Notes: generated from the sequence alone by a model not told the origin. DNA of 54,152 nucleotides from Acidimicrobiales bacterium (GCA_036491125.1 DASXCO010000039.1:1-54152); one strand, 5' to 3'; shown: positions 8,496 to 16,488, numbered from the stretch's first letter. A program made the numbers and translations.

Positions 8496-9194
8496 TCAGC
8501 GGTCCTCGGCCTCGATCAGGCGCTCGCGCACGGCGTAGATGACCGCCTGCATGCGGGAGTGGAGGTGGAGCTTGTCGAGGATGTTGTGGACGTGGTTCTT
8601 GACCGTGTTCTCGGAGATGTACAGCGAATCGGCGATGTCCCTGTTGCTCATCCCCCGGGCGACCAGCTTGAGCACCTCCAGCTCCCGCCCCGTCAGCTCC
8701 GGCGGGGGGACCTGGGGCCGCTCCTCGGCCCGCCTAACCAGGGAGTTGAACTCGGTCAGCAGCTTGGAGGCCATCGAGGGTGAGATGAGGCTCTGGCCCT
8801 GGACCACGGCCCGGATGGCATCGGCCACCTCCTCGACCGAGATCTCCTTGAGCAGGTACCCGTTCGCCCCCGCCTTGACCGCCTCGTAGAGATCCTCCTC
8901 CTCGTCGCTCACCGTGAGCATCAGGATCCTCGCCGACGGGGTCACGGTGCGGATGGTGCGCGCCGCCTCGATGCCGTTCACCTGAGGCATCCGTACGTCC
9001 ATCAACACCACGTCGGGGGCCAGCTCCTCGGCCTTGGCGATCGCCTCGGCCCCGTCCTCGGCCTCACCCACGACCTCGATCCCACCCTCGGTGCCCAGCA
9101 CCACGTACAAGCCTCGGCGGAACAGTGCCTGGTCATCCGCGATCAGCACGCGGATGACCTGCCCGTCTTGTCCCGAGATCTGGTTGTCGACCAA
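8496..9194 (-). CDS. NarL/FixJ-family response regulator (orphan)
   Basis: Two-component DNA-binding regulator of 232 aa. The receiver domain (IRVLIADDQALFRRGL) has the acidic pair DD, the phospho-acceptor Asp in VVLMDVRMP, the Thr/Ser switch region MLTVSDEEE and Lys in LLKEIS. The C-terminal LuxR-type HTH is complete (LTGRELEVLKLVARGMSNRDIA, then NTVKNHVHNIL). The start is a TTG at 9194, preceded by GGGGGA at good spacing. No histidine kinase lies next to it. It sits between hpf and secA on the same strand, 27 nt after hpf, so it is probably co-transcribed with the ribosome hibernation gene. Its targets are unknown. Confidence 0.93.
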   Translation of the reverse strand: MVDNQISGQDGQVIRVLIADDQALFRRGLYVVLGTEGGIEVVGEAEDGAEAIAKAEELAPDVVLMDVRMPQVNGIEAARTIRTVTPSARILMLTVSDEEEDLYEAVKAGANGYLLKEISVEEVADAIRAVVQGQSLISPSMASKLLTEFNSLVRRAEERPQVPPPELTGRELEVLKLVARGMSNRDIADSLYISENTVKNHVHNILDKLHLHSRMQAVIYAVRERLIEAEDR

Positions 9195-9204
9195 GAGTTC
9201 CCCC

Positions 9205-9225
9205 GTGTCAGGTGTCAGGTGTCAG
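9205..9225. repeat. three tandem 7-nt repeats
   Basis: GTGTCAG occurs three times in direct succession (CTGACAC on the coding strand). The array spans the hpf stop codon and runs up to the ribosome-binding site of the response-regulator gene, so a change in copy number would alter the hpf end or the spacing between the genes. Confidence 0.8.
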
Positions 9226-9791
9226 GTGGTGTCGATTAGTCCGATTTGACTGTCCTTCCGCCGGTATACCACCGCGGCACGGCCCGTTTCAGCATTCGTG
9301 AACAGGAAGAACCCCCGGCCGAGGAGGTCGAGCTCGAGGACGGCCTCCTCAGGGGTCATGGGCTTGGCATCGGATTGGACCGTCCGGATGATGCGCGGTG
9401 TCTCGTCCTCGGCATCCTCGTCGTCGTCGGCGATCACGGCCGCCACGGCATCGGGACCGGGCGCTCCACCGGCGTGCCGGCGGGGGTGGGACCGTCCGAT
9501 CAGGCGCCCCTTCAGCTTCTCCAGCCGGTGCTCGAGCTTGTCGACGACCCGGTCGACGGCCGCGAACGTGTCGCTCGCCGCAGCCCTCGCCCGCACGATG
9601 TGGCCGTGGCCCACCACGGTCACCTCGCACACCTCCTTGTCAGCGATGCGCGGATTGCGCTCCTCGAGGAAGCGAACCTCGGCCCGCTCCATCGAGTCGA
9701 GGTAGCGCCCCAGCCGGGTGACCTTCTCCTCCACGGTCGCACGCAGCAGCTCCGACACCTCGACGTTCCGGCCCTGGATCGAGATGTCCAC
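9222..9791 (-). CDS. hpf: ribosome hibernation-promoting factor, long form
   Basis: Binds the 30S subunit and pairs 70S ribosomes into inactive 100S dimers in stationary phase. The 189-aa protein has the N-terminal S30AE/YfiA domain (MDISIQGRNVEVSELLRATV to about residue 105), an acidic linker (IADDDEDAEDE) and the C-terminal dimerisation domain (MTPEEAVLELDLLGRGFFLF). The GTG start at 9791 is fixed by a perfect AGGAGG 8 nt upstream. It is the first gene of the run hpf, response regulator, secA, prfB, ftsEX. In M. tuberculosis the homologue (Rv3241c) also sits just upstream of secA1. Confidence 0.94.
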   Translation of the reverse strand: MDISIQGRNVEVSELLRATVEEKVTRLGRYLDSMERAEVRFLEERNPRIADKEVCEVTVVGHGHIVRARAAASDTFAAVDRVVDKLEHRLEKLKGRLIGRSHPRRHAGGAPGPDAVAAVIADDDEDAEDETPRIIRTVQSDAKPMTPEEAVLELDLLGRGFFLFTNAETGRAAVVYRRKDSQIGLIDTT

Positions 9792-10232
9792 AGTGCAATC
9801 CTCCTGTTTCAGCGAACGGGCCGCGAGCGGCTGACCTGGTCTTTGACCCCACACTCGCCTGCCGAGAGGGTGGCGGGCCCGGCGTTGGCGGCCGGTAGGC
9901 CCCACAACGCACCCTGGCGCCCGCGTCGCCTCTTCGCCGCCGGTGCCGACGGTCGGCACATCGGCGGGCAGGACTTACTCCTAAGCCGCACCATGCTCAG
10001 CAACCACGGGTTGCCTTACGTGGGTCGTTTCGCCTACGGCTGGCCTCGACTTGCAACCACAGACCCGCACGCAGCCCATACGAGAGTGTAGGACGTGCTG
10101 ACGGAATTCGGCCTAGTCAGTAGGTGCCAGTCGTCCAGCAAGCTCCGTCCGGCCCCGGGGCGGGCCGGTGCTGGGCCTGCGTCCGGCCTCCCCGGCCGGT
10201 GCTGTGCCTGCCTCCGGCCTCCAGGGCCGGTG
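9792..10232. other. 441-bp intergenic region upstream of hpf
   Basis: No convincing reading frame. The part nearest hpf is its 5' leader with the AGGAGG site. Between about 9960 and 10100 the base composition is lower in GC than the surroundings and there is a perfect hairpin (10000-10014) with alternative CCACG/CGTGG pairing. The stretch from 10163 to the end is repeat R2a, which runs into the 3' end of the isomerase gene. I see no tRNA (no T-arm signature) and no riboswitch I recognise. Confidence 0.6.
10000..10014. other. perfect hairpin in hpf leader region
   Basis: GCAACC-ACG-GGTTGC forms a 6-bp stem with a 3-nt loop. CCACG at 10004-10008 can instead pair with CGTGG at 10019-10023, giving two mutually exclusive folds about 210-230 nt upstream of the hpf start. 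There is no T-tract, so it is not a standard terminator. Confidence 0.4.
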
Positions 10233-10258
10233 CTACTCCCGGCCCCGGCCTCCCGGGC
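10163..10258. repeat. GC-rich tandem repeat R2a, three units of 31 nt
   Basis: GGCCGGTGCT starts at 10163, 10194 and 10225, a 31-nt period, with the spacer GCCTGC.TCCGGCCTCC repeated imperfectly. The third unit contains the stop codon of the isomerase gene and continues into its last codons. The core GGCCTCC..GGCCGG.GCTG is shared with the in-gene repeat at 35911-35990. Confidence 0.7.
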
Positions 10259-11291
10259 TGCTCTCGAGACGGCTCTTTATCTCGGTAAGGACCGGGACCG
10301 GCCCCGGGTCGAGCCCCTCCTGGGCGGCCAGGTGCAGCGAGACGAAGTCACCGAAGATGACCAGGTCCAGAAGCTGGGCCAGGCGCCCCTCCCCCTCGGC
10401 CTCCACCTCCTCGATCCCCGCCACGACCTCCCGGACGATGTCGTCCACCAGCCCGAAGCGGGCGGCGATCCGGGGGTGCTCATCCCGGTGGCGGAGGTTC
10501 ACGAGGGTCACAAGCTGGCGGGTGATGTCCCCGTGCTGTCCCCATCCGGCCACCTCGTTGTGGCACAGCTCCGGTTGGCTGGCGGCGAACGCCGGAGCCT
10601 TGGCGTTCTCGTTGACGTCCGCCTTCCAGCGCCAGGCGGCGACGGCGCCGATGCCGGCTGCGCCGTAGACGAGCGGGATCGTGCGCCCGATGCGACGGGC
10701 GAGTGCCGCCGCCGGGCTCGCCGCCCCAACCAGCTGGTCGCGGCGCCGCTGCAGCTGGCCCACCGCCTGGTCGACCCATCGCCGGCCGTCCGGAAGCAGG
10801 CCCAGGTCCTCGGCCACGGCGAGCAGCGGGACCGTCATGGCCCCCACGGCGGCACGCGGCTGGGGAATGGTGTCGGGCACCGGCAGCAGCGGTGCCCCCC
10901 AGTCGTCGGCCAGCTTGGCCAGCTCGCCGCCGCTGGTCACGACGATCACGCTCGCTCCCCGCGATCTCGCGGCCCGGGCGGCCTCGATCGTCTCCTCGGT
11001 GTCACCCGAGAACGAGACGGCGAAGACCAACGACGCCGGGCCGACGAAGCCCGGGGGGCAGTAGGACTTCACGACCGAGACGGGCACAGCCAGGTCGGGG
11101 CCGGCCGTCGCCTGGAAAACGTCGCCCGCGATGCCGCTGCCCCCCATGCCCAGCACGACCACGTTGGCGATCGACCCGCGGGGCGGGAGCCCGGCCAGGT
11201 GCTCGACGGCCTCGGCGGCAGCGGCGACCTGTTCGGGGAGCTGGGCGGCGGCATCCCACATCCCCAGCGTGTCGACCACCTGCCCGCTCAC
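10233..11291 (-). CDS. bifunctional phosphoglucose/phosphomannose isomerase-like SIS protein
   Basis: SIS-fold sugar isomerase family interconverting fructose-6-P with glucose-6-P or mannose-6-P. The 352-aa protein has two SIS domains: the first with VVVLGMGGSGIAGDVF, FAVSFSGDTEETI and VIVVTSGGELA; the second from about residue 190 with IPLVYGAAGIGAVAAWRWKADVNENAKAPA, NEVAGW and a C-terminal Lys/Glu-containing helix. The GTG start overlaps the preceding Trm112-like gene as GTGA. Its placement after a phosphomannomutase matches Rv3256c/Rv3257c of M. tuberculosis. The final residues (SSPGGRGRE) lie within repeat R2a, so the tail may be repeat-derived. In this setting it would feed the mannose pool; activity is inferred. 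Confidence 0.85.
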   Translation of the reverse strand: MSGQVVDTLGMWDAAAQLPEQVAAAAEAVEHLAGLPPRGSIANVVVLGMGGSGIAGDVFQATAGPDLAVPVSVVKSYCPPGFVGPASLVFAVSFSGDTEETIEAARAARSRGASVIVVTSGGELAKLADDWGAPLLPVPDTIPQPRAAVGAMTVPLLAVAEDLGLLPDGRRWVDQAVGQLQRRRDQLVGAASPAAALARRIGRTIPLVYGAAGIGAVAAWRWKADVNENAKAPAFAASQPELCHNEVAGWGQHGDITRQLVTLVNLRHRDEHPRIAARFGLVDDIVREVVAGIEEVEAEGEGRLAQLLDLVIFGDFVSLHLAAQEGLDPGPVPVLTEIKSRLESSPGGRGRE

Positions 11292-11554
11292 GCCGGTGCG
11301 CCGCCCGAAGGGCTCTTCCCCGGATCGAAGGTCGGCGTGATGCCCTCCGCCTCGGCCTTGGCCAGCAGGCGACCGTGCTCGGCATCGTCGACGGTCTCGG
11401 CCTCGTCGATCAACATGATGGGAATGTCGTCCCGGATCGCGTAGCGCCGATGGAGGCGCGGGTTGTAGAGGCTGTCCTCGTCGGCGAAGTACAGCAGTGG
11501 TCCCTTGTCCTCGGGACAGGCCAGGATCTCGAGCAGCAGGGGGTCGAGTGCCAC
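11288..11554 (-). CDS. Trm112-like small protein (UPF0434 type)
   Basis: Small 88-aa protein of the Trm112/UPF0434 family, begun by a GTG at 11554 with GGGAG upstream. The recognisable stretch is LDPLLLEILACPEDKGPLLYF followed by LYNPRLHRRYAIRDDIPIML. Most members have CP-x-C at the first zinc site; here it reads CPEDK, so the second Cys is missing and zinc binding is doubtful. It lies one base after the phosphomannomutase stop and overlaps the isomerase start, so it belongs to that operon. The family's bacterial function is not well settled; activation of a methyltransferase is one possibility. The C-terminal 20 residues are low complexity. Confidence 0.8.
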   Translation of the reverse strand: MALDPLLLEILACPEDKGPLLYFADEDSLYNPRLHRRYAIRDDIPIMLIDEAETVDDAEHGRLLAKAEAEGITPTFDPGKSPSGGAPA

Positions 11555-11555
11555 C

Positions 11556-12950
11556 TCAGCTCTCCCTTCGTGGGGTAGGACCGGCACCGGCCGTGTCCCC
11601 GGCGGCGCGGTCGATGAGTGAGAGGACCTCCGCCAGATGGACATCGCGCTCGGCCGGCGAGGGGGCCTCGAGGTTCAGACGGAGGAGAGGCTCGGTGTTG
11701 GAGGGACGGACGTTGAACCACCAATCGCCCCAGTCGACGGTCAACCCGTCGGTGCGGTCGAGAGCCGCGCCGCTCACCGAGTCGAGCTCGGCGGCGATCG
11801 ACTCGACGACCCGCGGCGGGTCGGGGACCTTGGTGTTGATCTCGCCCGAGTCGGCGTAGCGCTCGAACGGCCGGCGCAGCTCGGACAGCGGCTTGCCCGC
11901 CTTGGACAGCAGCTCGAGCACGATCACGGCGGCGATGAGCCCGGAGTCGGCGCGGTAGTTGTCGCGGAAGTAGTAGTGCCCGGAGTGCTCCCCCCCGAAC
12001 ACCGCTCCCGTCTCGGCCATCACGGCCTTGATGAAGGAGTGGCCCACCCGGGTGCGGACGGGCACTCCCCCGTTCTCCCTGATGATCTCCGGTACCGCCT
12101 TGGAGCAGATGAGGTTGTACAGGATCGTGGCGCCCGGATGCTTCTCGAGCATCGCCTTGGCCACCAGCGCCGTCGTGAGAGACCCCGACAGGGGCTGGGC
12201 CTTCTCGTCGACGAGGAATACCCGATCGGCGTCACCGTCGAAGGCCAGTCCCACGTCCGCGCCCGTCTCCAGCACGCGCCGGTTGAGGTCGGCGAGGTTC
12301 TCGAGCTGGATGGGATCAGCGGGGTGGTTCGGAAAGTTGCCGTCGAGCTCGGGGTAGAGGATCTCGAGCTGGACGGGCAGCGGGGCCATCACGTGGGGCA
12401 CGACGAGCCCGCCCATGCCGTTGGCCGTGTCCGCCACCACCCGCAGCGGCGTCAGGGCGTCGACGTCCACGAACGAGCGGACGTGGATCGCGTACTCGTC
12501 GACCAGGTCCTCGTGGTCGACCTGACCCCGTGCGGTTTCCCCGTTCCCCGTCATGGCGCCGGCCAGCGCCTTGATCTCGCTCAACCCGGTGTCCTGGCCG
12601 ATCGGGCTCGCTCCGGCCCGGCACATCTTGATGCCGTTGTATCGGGCCGGGTTGTGCGAGGCCGTGAACATGGCTCCCGGTACGTCGAGCCGGCCCGAGG
12701 CGAAGTACAGCAGGTCCGTGGATGCCAGACCGAGGTCGGTCACCGACGCTCCCTCGGACGCGGCCCCGGCGATGAAGGCCTCGCTGAGCGGCACGCCCGA
12801 CTCCCGCATGTCGCGCGCCACCACGACTCGCGCCGCCCCCGTGAACCGGGCGAACCCCGACCCCACGGCGCGGCAGACCTCGGCATCGAGCTGGTCCGGC
12901 ACGCTGCCGCGCACGTCGTAGGCCTTGAAGATGGGGTCGAGCGGGAGCAT
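11556..12950 (-). CDS. manB: phosphomannomutase/phosphoglucomutase
   Basis: Interconverts hexose-6-phosphate and hexose-1-phosphate, supplying mannose-1-P or glucose-1-P for nucleotide sugars. The 464-aa protein shows the four-domain alpha-D-phosphohexomutase plan: IFKAYDVRG at the start, the phospho-serine loop TASHNPARYNGIK, the metal-binding loop DGDADRVF, the sugar-specificity loop GEHSGHYYFRDNY, and the phosphate-binding SNTEPLLRLNLE near the end. It starts at an ATG at 12950. It is followed at once by the Trm112-like and isomerase genes. GEHSGHY is the loop found in dual PMM/PGM enzymes, so either sugar may be used. Confidence 0.93.
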   Translation of the reverse strand: MLPLDPIFKAYDVRGSVPDQLDAEVCRAVGSGFARFTGAARVVVARDMRESGVPLSEAFIAGAASEGASVTDLGLASTDLLYFASGRLDVPGAMFTASHNPARYNGIKMCRAGASPIGQDTGLSEIKALAGAMTGNGETARGQVDHEDLVDEYAIHVRSFVDVDALTPLRVVADTANGMGGLVVPHVMAPLPVQLEILYPELDGNFPNHPADPIQLENLADLNRRVLETGADVGLAFDGDADRVFLVDEKAQPLSGSLTTALVAKAMLEKHPGATILYNLICSKAVPEIIRENGGVPVRTRVGHSFIKAVMAETGAVFGGEHSGHYYFRDNYRADSGLIAAVIVLELLSKAGKPLSELRRPFERYADSGEINTKVPDPPRVVESIAAELDSVSGAALDRTDGLTVDWGDWWFNVRPSNTEPLLRLNLEAPSPAERDVHLAEVLSLIDRAAGDTAGAGPTPRRES

Positions 12951-12960
12951 CAGCCCTGCG

Positions 12961-12966
12961 AGCCTA
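12961..12966 (-). promoter_or_regulatory. possible -10 box for manB operon
   Basis: TAGGCT on the minus strand, 10 nt before the manB ATG and just after the stop of the upstream membrane-protein gene. The spacing is slightly longer than for the other leaderless genes here. Confidence 0.3.
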
Positions 12967-12977
12967 CTTCGCTTCCT

Positions 12978-15410
12978 CTACGACCTCGGAGGCCGGCGGG
13001 GAGTCGTCGTGGCGGTCGTCGGGCTCGTCGTCGGGCCCCATGGCAGCGGCGAGAGGGCGCCGATCCGGTTGAGGGCCGTTTCCAGTTCCCGCGCCTCCCC
13101 GTCGTCTTGGTCTCCGTCACCCTGCGTGGCGCCCGGGCGCCCGATCCGACGACCGCGCCGCGGCCCCCGCGCGACGTACGGGCGCGCGCCCATCCACACG
13201 ACGGCGATCAACCCGAGCGCGGTCACGGCCCACCCCAACCCGTCCACAGGCGTCCAGCCGTAATGCAGCGACACGTGGCGGCTGGTCGGGATGACCACCA
13301 TGAGGTTGGGCGCGACGCGCCACGGACCCTTCGCCCCGGTCGCCTGCCAGTTCGGGAAGTACGACGTCTTCACCAGCACCGGCGATCCGGGCCGGTCGAC
13401 GTCGAAGCTGATCCGGTCGTCACTGGTCTTGATCCCGCTGACCTGCGCCGGGGTCACCGTCTGCTGCGGCGGGTTGGGGTCGGCGCCGGGGACCCGCGTC
13501 CACTCGGCCGGCCCGCTGGCGGCCAGCATCACGTTCCATCGGCTGGGGTCGTCGTACCAAGAGACGGCCGCGTCCAGCCATGACTTGCCACCCTTGGCCA
13601 CTCCGGTCATGACCACGGGTTGCTCCGTGAGAGGGCTCACCTCGGCCGCACCCTGCACCAGGTAGATGTTCCAGGTGCGCTGGATCACGGTGGCGCCCGA
13701 GGTGACCGGCCATGGCCCGCTGGTGGCGATGAGGCGGAGGTCGGGGTCGGCCGCTGCCTGGGCCTGAGCCTGGGGCGAGAAGGCCATGTAGTAGCGGACC
13801 CCGAGCAGCTGGAGGTGCCGCACGCCGGCGGCGACGTCGAGCGACTCGTAGGGAAGGTTGCGCATGGCCTCCGACGGCGTCAGCGACAGCTCCGCCTGGT
13901 TGATGAAGTGGTACGGCGTGCTGGCGGCCGACTCGAAGAACAGCCCCTCCATGGACTGGATGCAGTCGTTGGTCCAGTACGGCAGCAGCATCAGGGCCAT
14001 GGGCGTGCCCAGCTGGTCGAGGTCGGGCCCGTACTCCCACATGGCGCGACCGCAGCCCTGTTGTCGACCGAGCCTCGCCATGGTGTCGATGAGCGCGTGG
14101 TACTGCGGGTAGGCGGGCTTTCCCTCGTAGCCGGTGTAGTTCCAGCGCACCCAGTCGGGCACGAAGCTGGCCGGCGGTTTGACGGGCGACCACGAGGGCA
14201 GGTTCACGAGGGGAGCAGCCACGAAGCCGGCTGCCGCGACCAGGGCAAGGACCGGCGTGAGGAACCCGACCAGGCCGTCGGTCGTGATGCCCGTCCCCGA
14301 TGCAGGGGCCGCCACGTAGCCACCGTTCGCCGCCGTCGAGAGCCACCTCTGCTCACGCCTGGCGCGCCACAGCTCCCCCGCCAGAGTCCCCAGCTCGGCG
14401 ACCGCCACCCCGGCCAGGAGATAGAGGCACAGGACCCAGAAGGGCAGGAGGCGGGCGTTGTAGAGCCGGCCCTGAGGAGCGAGCACGAATCCCGCCGCTG
14501 ACAGCACCGCCATGACGGAGAGGAACATCCCGATCCGTCGGCGGCGCAAGAGGGAGAAGGCGACGCCGATGATCGCGAGCACGAGCACCCAGCGCTGGCC
14601 CGACGGGAACAGGTTGTGGGCGTAGTTGGTGACCTTCTCCCAACCCATGTCCGTCGTGTACGGGAGACGAAAGAGGAACGGGATGGACCAGAACCCGGTG
14701 ATGGCCAGTCCCGCCGCCACGGCGCTGACGATCCATTTGATTCGTCGGCGGTCCGCGCCCATCAGCAACAGGACGGCCGCACCCACGAGCACGAAGAAGG
14801 TCGGGATCATGTGGCAGAGCGCAGTGAGGGCCAGCAAGCCGGCGGCGAGGGCCCGGTGCTTGCCGGTGCGCAGGCCGCGCGCGACCACGCCGAGGAACAC
14901 CAGCCCCAGTGACAAGCTGATCGAGAAGGCGAACTCCCCGGCCAGTGTCGAGGCGATGTTGCCGCCGTAGATCGTGAAGCTGCGATCGAAGAGGAACGGC
15001 AGCGTGGCCACTCCCAGCAAAGCCGGCCCGGGACGGGCCATCCCGGACAATCGACCGAAGGCCCACGCCGCCACGGGCAGGGTCAGGAGGCCGAGGACCG
15101 TGACCAGCTTGAAGGCGATGTTGTACGGCAGGACGAGGTTGAAGGCGAGGACGATGATGCTCGGCAGCGGGAAGTAGAAGGTGAGGGCCGGATAGCCGCC
15201 ATACCAGTCGGGGCTCCAGCCCGTGAGCCGACCGTGCGGCAGCAGGTGGTCGCGTAGGAACGCCGGCACCGCGACGTGGGAGCCGGTGTCGCCGCCCGAG
15301 GTCGTCGTGTTGAGCAGCAACAGGGACGGGTGCAGCTGCCAGAGGACAAAGGCGACGGCGCCGCCGACGGCGACGAACGCTCCCAGAGCGGCGGCGGAAG
15401 GGCGACGCAT
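12978..15410 (-). CDS. large GT-C-like integral membrane protein
   Basis: An 810-aa membrane protein that I read as a relative of the GT-C glycosyltransferases that use lipid-linked sugars, probably of the group Pfam calls PTPS-related membrane protein. After one N-terminal membrane segment it has a short external loop with GGDTGSHVAVPAFLRDHLLP and GWSPDWYGGYPALTFYFPLP (Asp and Trp/Tyr motifs facing outside), then about ten membrane helices to residue 480 and a large external domain of about 250 residues. A last membrane segment (GLGWAVTALGLIAVVWMG) precedes a charged cytoplasmic tail. It sits between a CPBP protease and the mannose-phosphate genes, which fits a role in surface glycan assembly. 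Donor and acceptor are unknown. Confidence 0.8.
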   Translation of the reverse strand: MRRPSAAALGAFVAVGGAVAFVLWQLHPSLLLLNTTTSGGDTGSHVAVPAFLRDHLLPHGRLTGWSPDWYGGYPALTFYFPLPSIIVLAFNLVLPYNIAFKLVTVLGLLTLPVAAWAFGRLSGMARPGPALLGVATLPFLFDRSFTIYGGNIASTLAGEFAFSISLSLGLVFLGVVARGLRTGKHRALAAGLLALTALCHMIPTFFVLVGAAVLLLMGADRRRIKWIVSAVAAGLAITGFWSIPFLFRLPYTTDMGWEKVTNYAHNLFPSGQRWVLVLAIIGVAFSLLRRRRIGMFLSVMAVLSAAGFVLAPQGRLYNARLLPFWVLCLYLLAGVAVAELGTLAGELWRARREQRWLSTAANGGYVAAPASGTGITTDGLVGFLTPVLALVAAAGFVAAPLVNLPSWSPVKPPASFVPDWVRWNYTGYEGKPAYPQYHALIDTMARLGRQQGCGRAMWEYGPDLDQLGTPMALMLLPYWTNDCIQSMEGLFFESAASTPYHFINQAELSLTPSEAMRNLPYESLDVAAGVRHLQLLGVRYYMAFSPQAQAQAAADPDLRLIATSGPWPVTSGATVIQRTWNIYLVQGAAEVSPLTEQPVVMTGVAKGGKSWLDAAVSWYDDPSRWNVMLAASGPAEWTRVPGADPNPPQQTVTPAQVSGIKTSDDRISFDVDRPGSPVLVKTSYFPNWQATGAKGPWRVAPNLMVVIPTSRHVSLHYGWTPVDGLGWAVTALGLIAVVWMGARPYVARGPRRGRRIGRPGATQGDGDQDDGEARELETALNRIGALSPLPWGPTTSPTTATTTPRRPPRS

Positions 15411-15466
15411 CTTCGCCCTATGTTGCCCGACGGGCCCCCGGGGCACTGAACGGGGGGGCTCCATTG

Positions 15467-15543
15467 CTGGCGGCTTCGCCGCCCCGGACGGGTCCCCATC
15501 CCCGTCCTCCTCCGAGCGGCGGGGACCCCAACCCCGCCGCCGG
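15467..15543. repeat. dispersed repeat R1, copy A
   Basis: Begins ctggcggcttcgccgcc and ends in ggcggggaccccaaccccgccgcc. It lies in the 164-bp gap between the CPBP protease stop and the large membrane-protein start. The same ordered blocks (hairpin, CCCGG..GGG.CCCCATCCCCG, then GGCGGGGACCCC) occur at 36532-36626 and in part at 43538-43588. The first 17 bases contain a 5-bp stem hairpin at 15469-15483. Confidence 0.7.
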
Positions 15544-15574
15544 CCGTTCGCTGCCGGTCTGGGGAGTGGGACCC

Positions 15575-16474
15575 CTATCGGGAGAACGCCAGCACCAGCA
15601 CGGTGACGGCGTTGAACGTGGCGTGGGCGACGATGCCCGGTCCCAGGCGCCGCCACCGCTCGGCCAGCACGCCGAGGACGACGCCGAAGGCGGTGAGGCC
15701 CAACAGCTGCAGCACCTCCAGATGGGCCAGGCCGAACGCCACGGCCGAGATGAGCACGGCGATCGTCGGGCATGCCCGACGCCCCAGCGACGCCAGCACC
15801 TTGGTCTTCTCCAGGGAGCGCAGCAGGAGACCTCGGAAGAACAGCTCCTCGACGAGGGGGGCGCCGAGGACCACGAAGATCCCCAGCACGACCAGACCGC
15901 CACCGCCCGCACCGCCGGTGAGGTGCTGCGCCGGCTGGCCGAGCTGCTGATCGAGATGGGGCACCAGCACCCGCACGGGGATGTACAGCACCGGCAGCAG
16001 GATCAGCTGGGAGCCCAACCCGACGGCCACCCCGAGGGGCACGTCAGGCCAGACCTTGAGCCGGAGCCCGAAGTCGACCGCCAGCTGCTTGGTGCCCTTC
16101 AGCCGGCTGGCGAGCACGGGCGCCCCGGCCAGACCGACCCAGAGGCCCACCAACGAGAAGACGGTGGCCCCGACCGTCGAGGTCGACGAGCTCGTCGTCC
16201 GCTCGCCCGTCGCGCTGACCCAGATCACCACGGCGAGGCTGGAGGTGATCACCCCGACGACGAAGCCGAGCAACGCGTCGCCGAGCCCCCACCGACCCTG
16301 GATCGGCGGCACCGGTCGCCCGGACGTGTTCGGCGGCGGCGAGGACTGCCCGACCCATCCGACCGGCGGGGGCGGACGTCCATCGCCAGCTCCACCCGGC
16401 CGTCCCGGCCGTCCACCGGGTGGTGGGATCTCCCAACCCGAGCCGGGCGATCCCGACGGCTCGGAGACGTCCAT
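15575..16474 (-). CDS. CPBP-family intramembrane glutamic endopeptidase
   Basis: Membrane protease of the CPBP/Abi (CAAX-like) family, 299 aa. The N-terminal 60 residues are Pro/Gly-rich and cytoplasmic; about eight membrane segments follow from LGDALLGFVVGVITSSLAVV. The three family motifs are present: EELFFRG with the two catalytic glutamates, FGLAH, and HATFN near the C-terminus. It is divergent from ftsH, with only 80 bp between the starts, and has its own -10 box. Substrates of bacterial CPBP proteins are mostly unknown; candidates range from membrane-anchored regulators to peptide maturation. No bacteriocin gene is nearby. Confidence 0.9.
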   Translation of the reverse strand: MDVSEPSGSPGSGWEIPPPGGRPGRPGGAGDGRPPPPVGWVGQSSPPPNTSGRPVPPIQGRWGLGDALLGFVVGVITSSLAVVIWVSATGERTTSSSTSTVGATVFSLVGLWVGLAGAPVLASRLKGTKQLAVDFGLRLKVWPDVPLGVAVGLGSQLILLPVLYIPVRVLVPHLDQQLGQPAQHLTGGAGGGGLVVLGIFVVLGAPLVEELFFRGLLLRSLEKTKVLASLGRRACPTIAVLISAVAFGLAHLEVLQLLGLTAFGVVLGVLAERWRRLGPGIVAHATFNAVTVLVLAFSR

Positions 16475-16482
16475 GTCACGAG

Positions 16483-16488
16483 ACGTTA
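16483..16488 (-). promoter_or_regulatory. -10 box of leaderless CPBP protease gene
   Basis: TAACGT on the minus strand, 8 nt before the ATG at 16474, with no Shine-Dalgarno sequence between. Confidence 0.45.

Noticed and set aside
9960-10100. Possible tRNA or tmRNA in the hpf upstream region
   Set aside because: No GGTTCGAATCC-like T-arm, no acceptor-stem pairing and no CCA-end; only one short hairpin is clear.
10095-11444. Long open frame on the plus strand over the isomerase gene
   Set aside because: It is the reverse-strand shadow of a GC-rich gene, has no family motifs and reads as Gly/Arg/Asp-rich filler; many other long antisense frames in the window are of the same kind.
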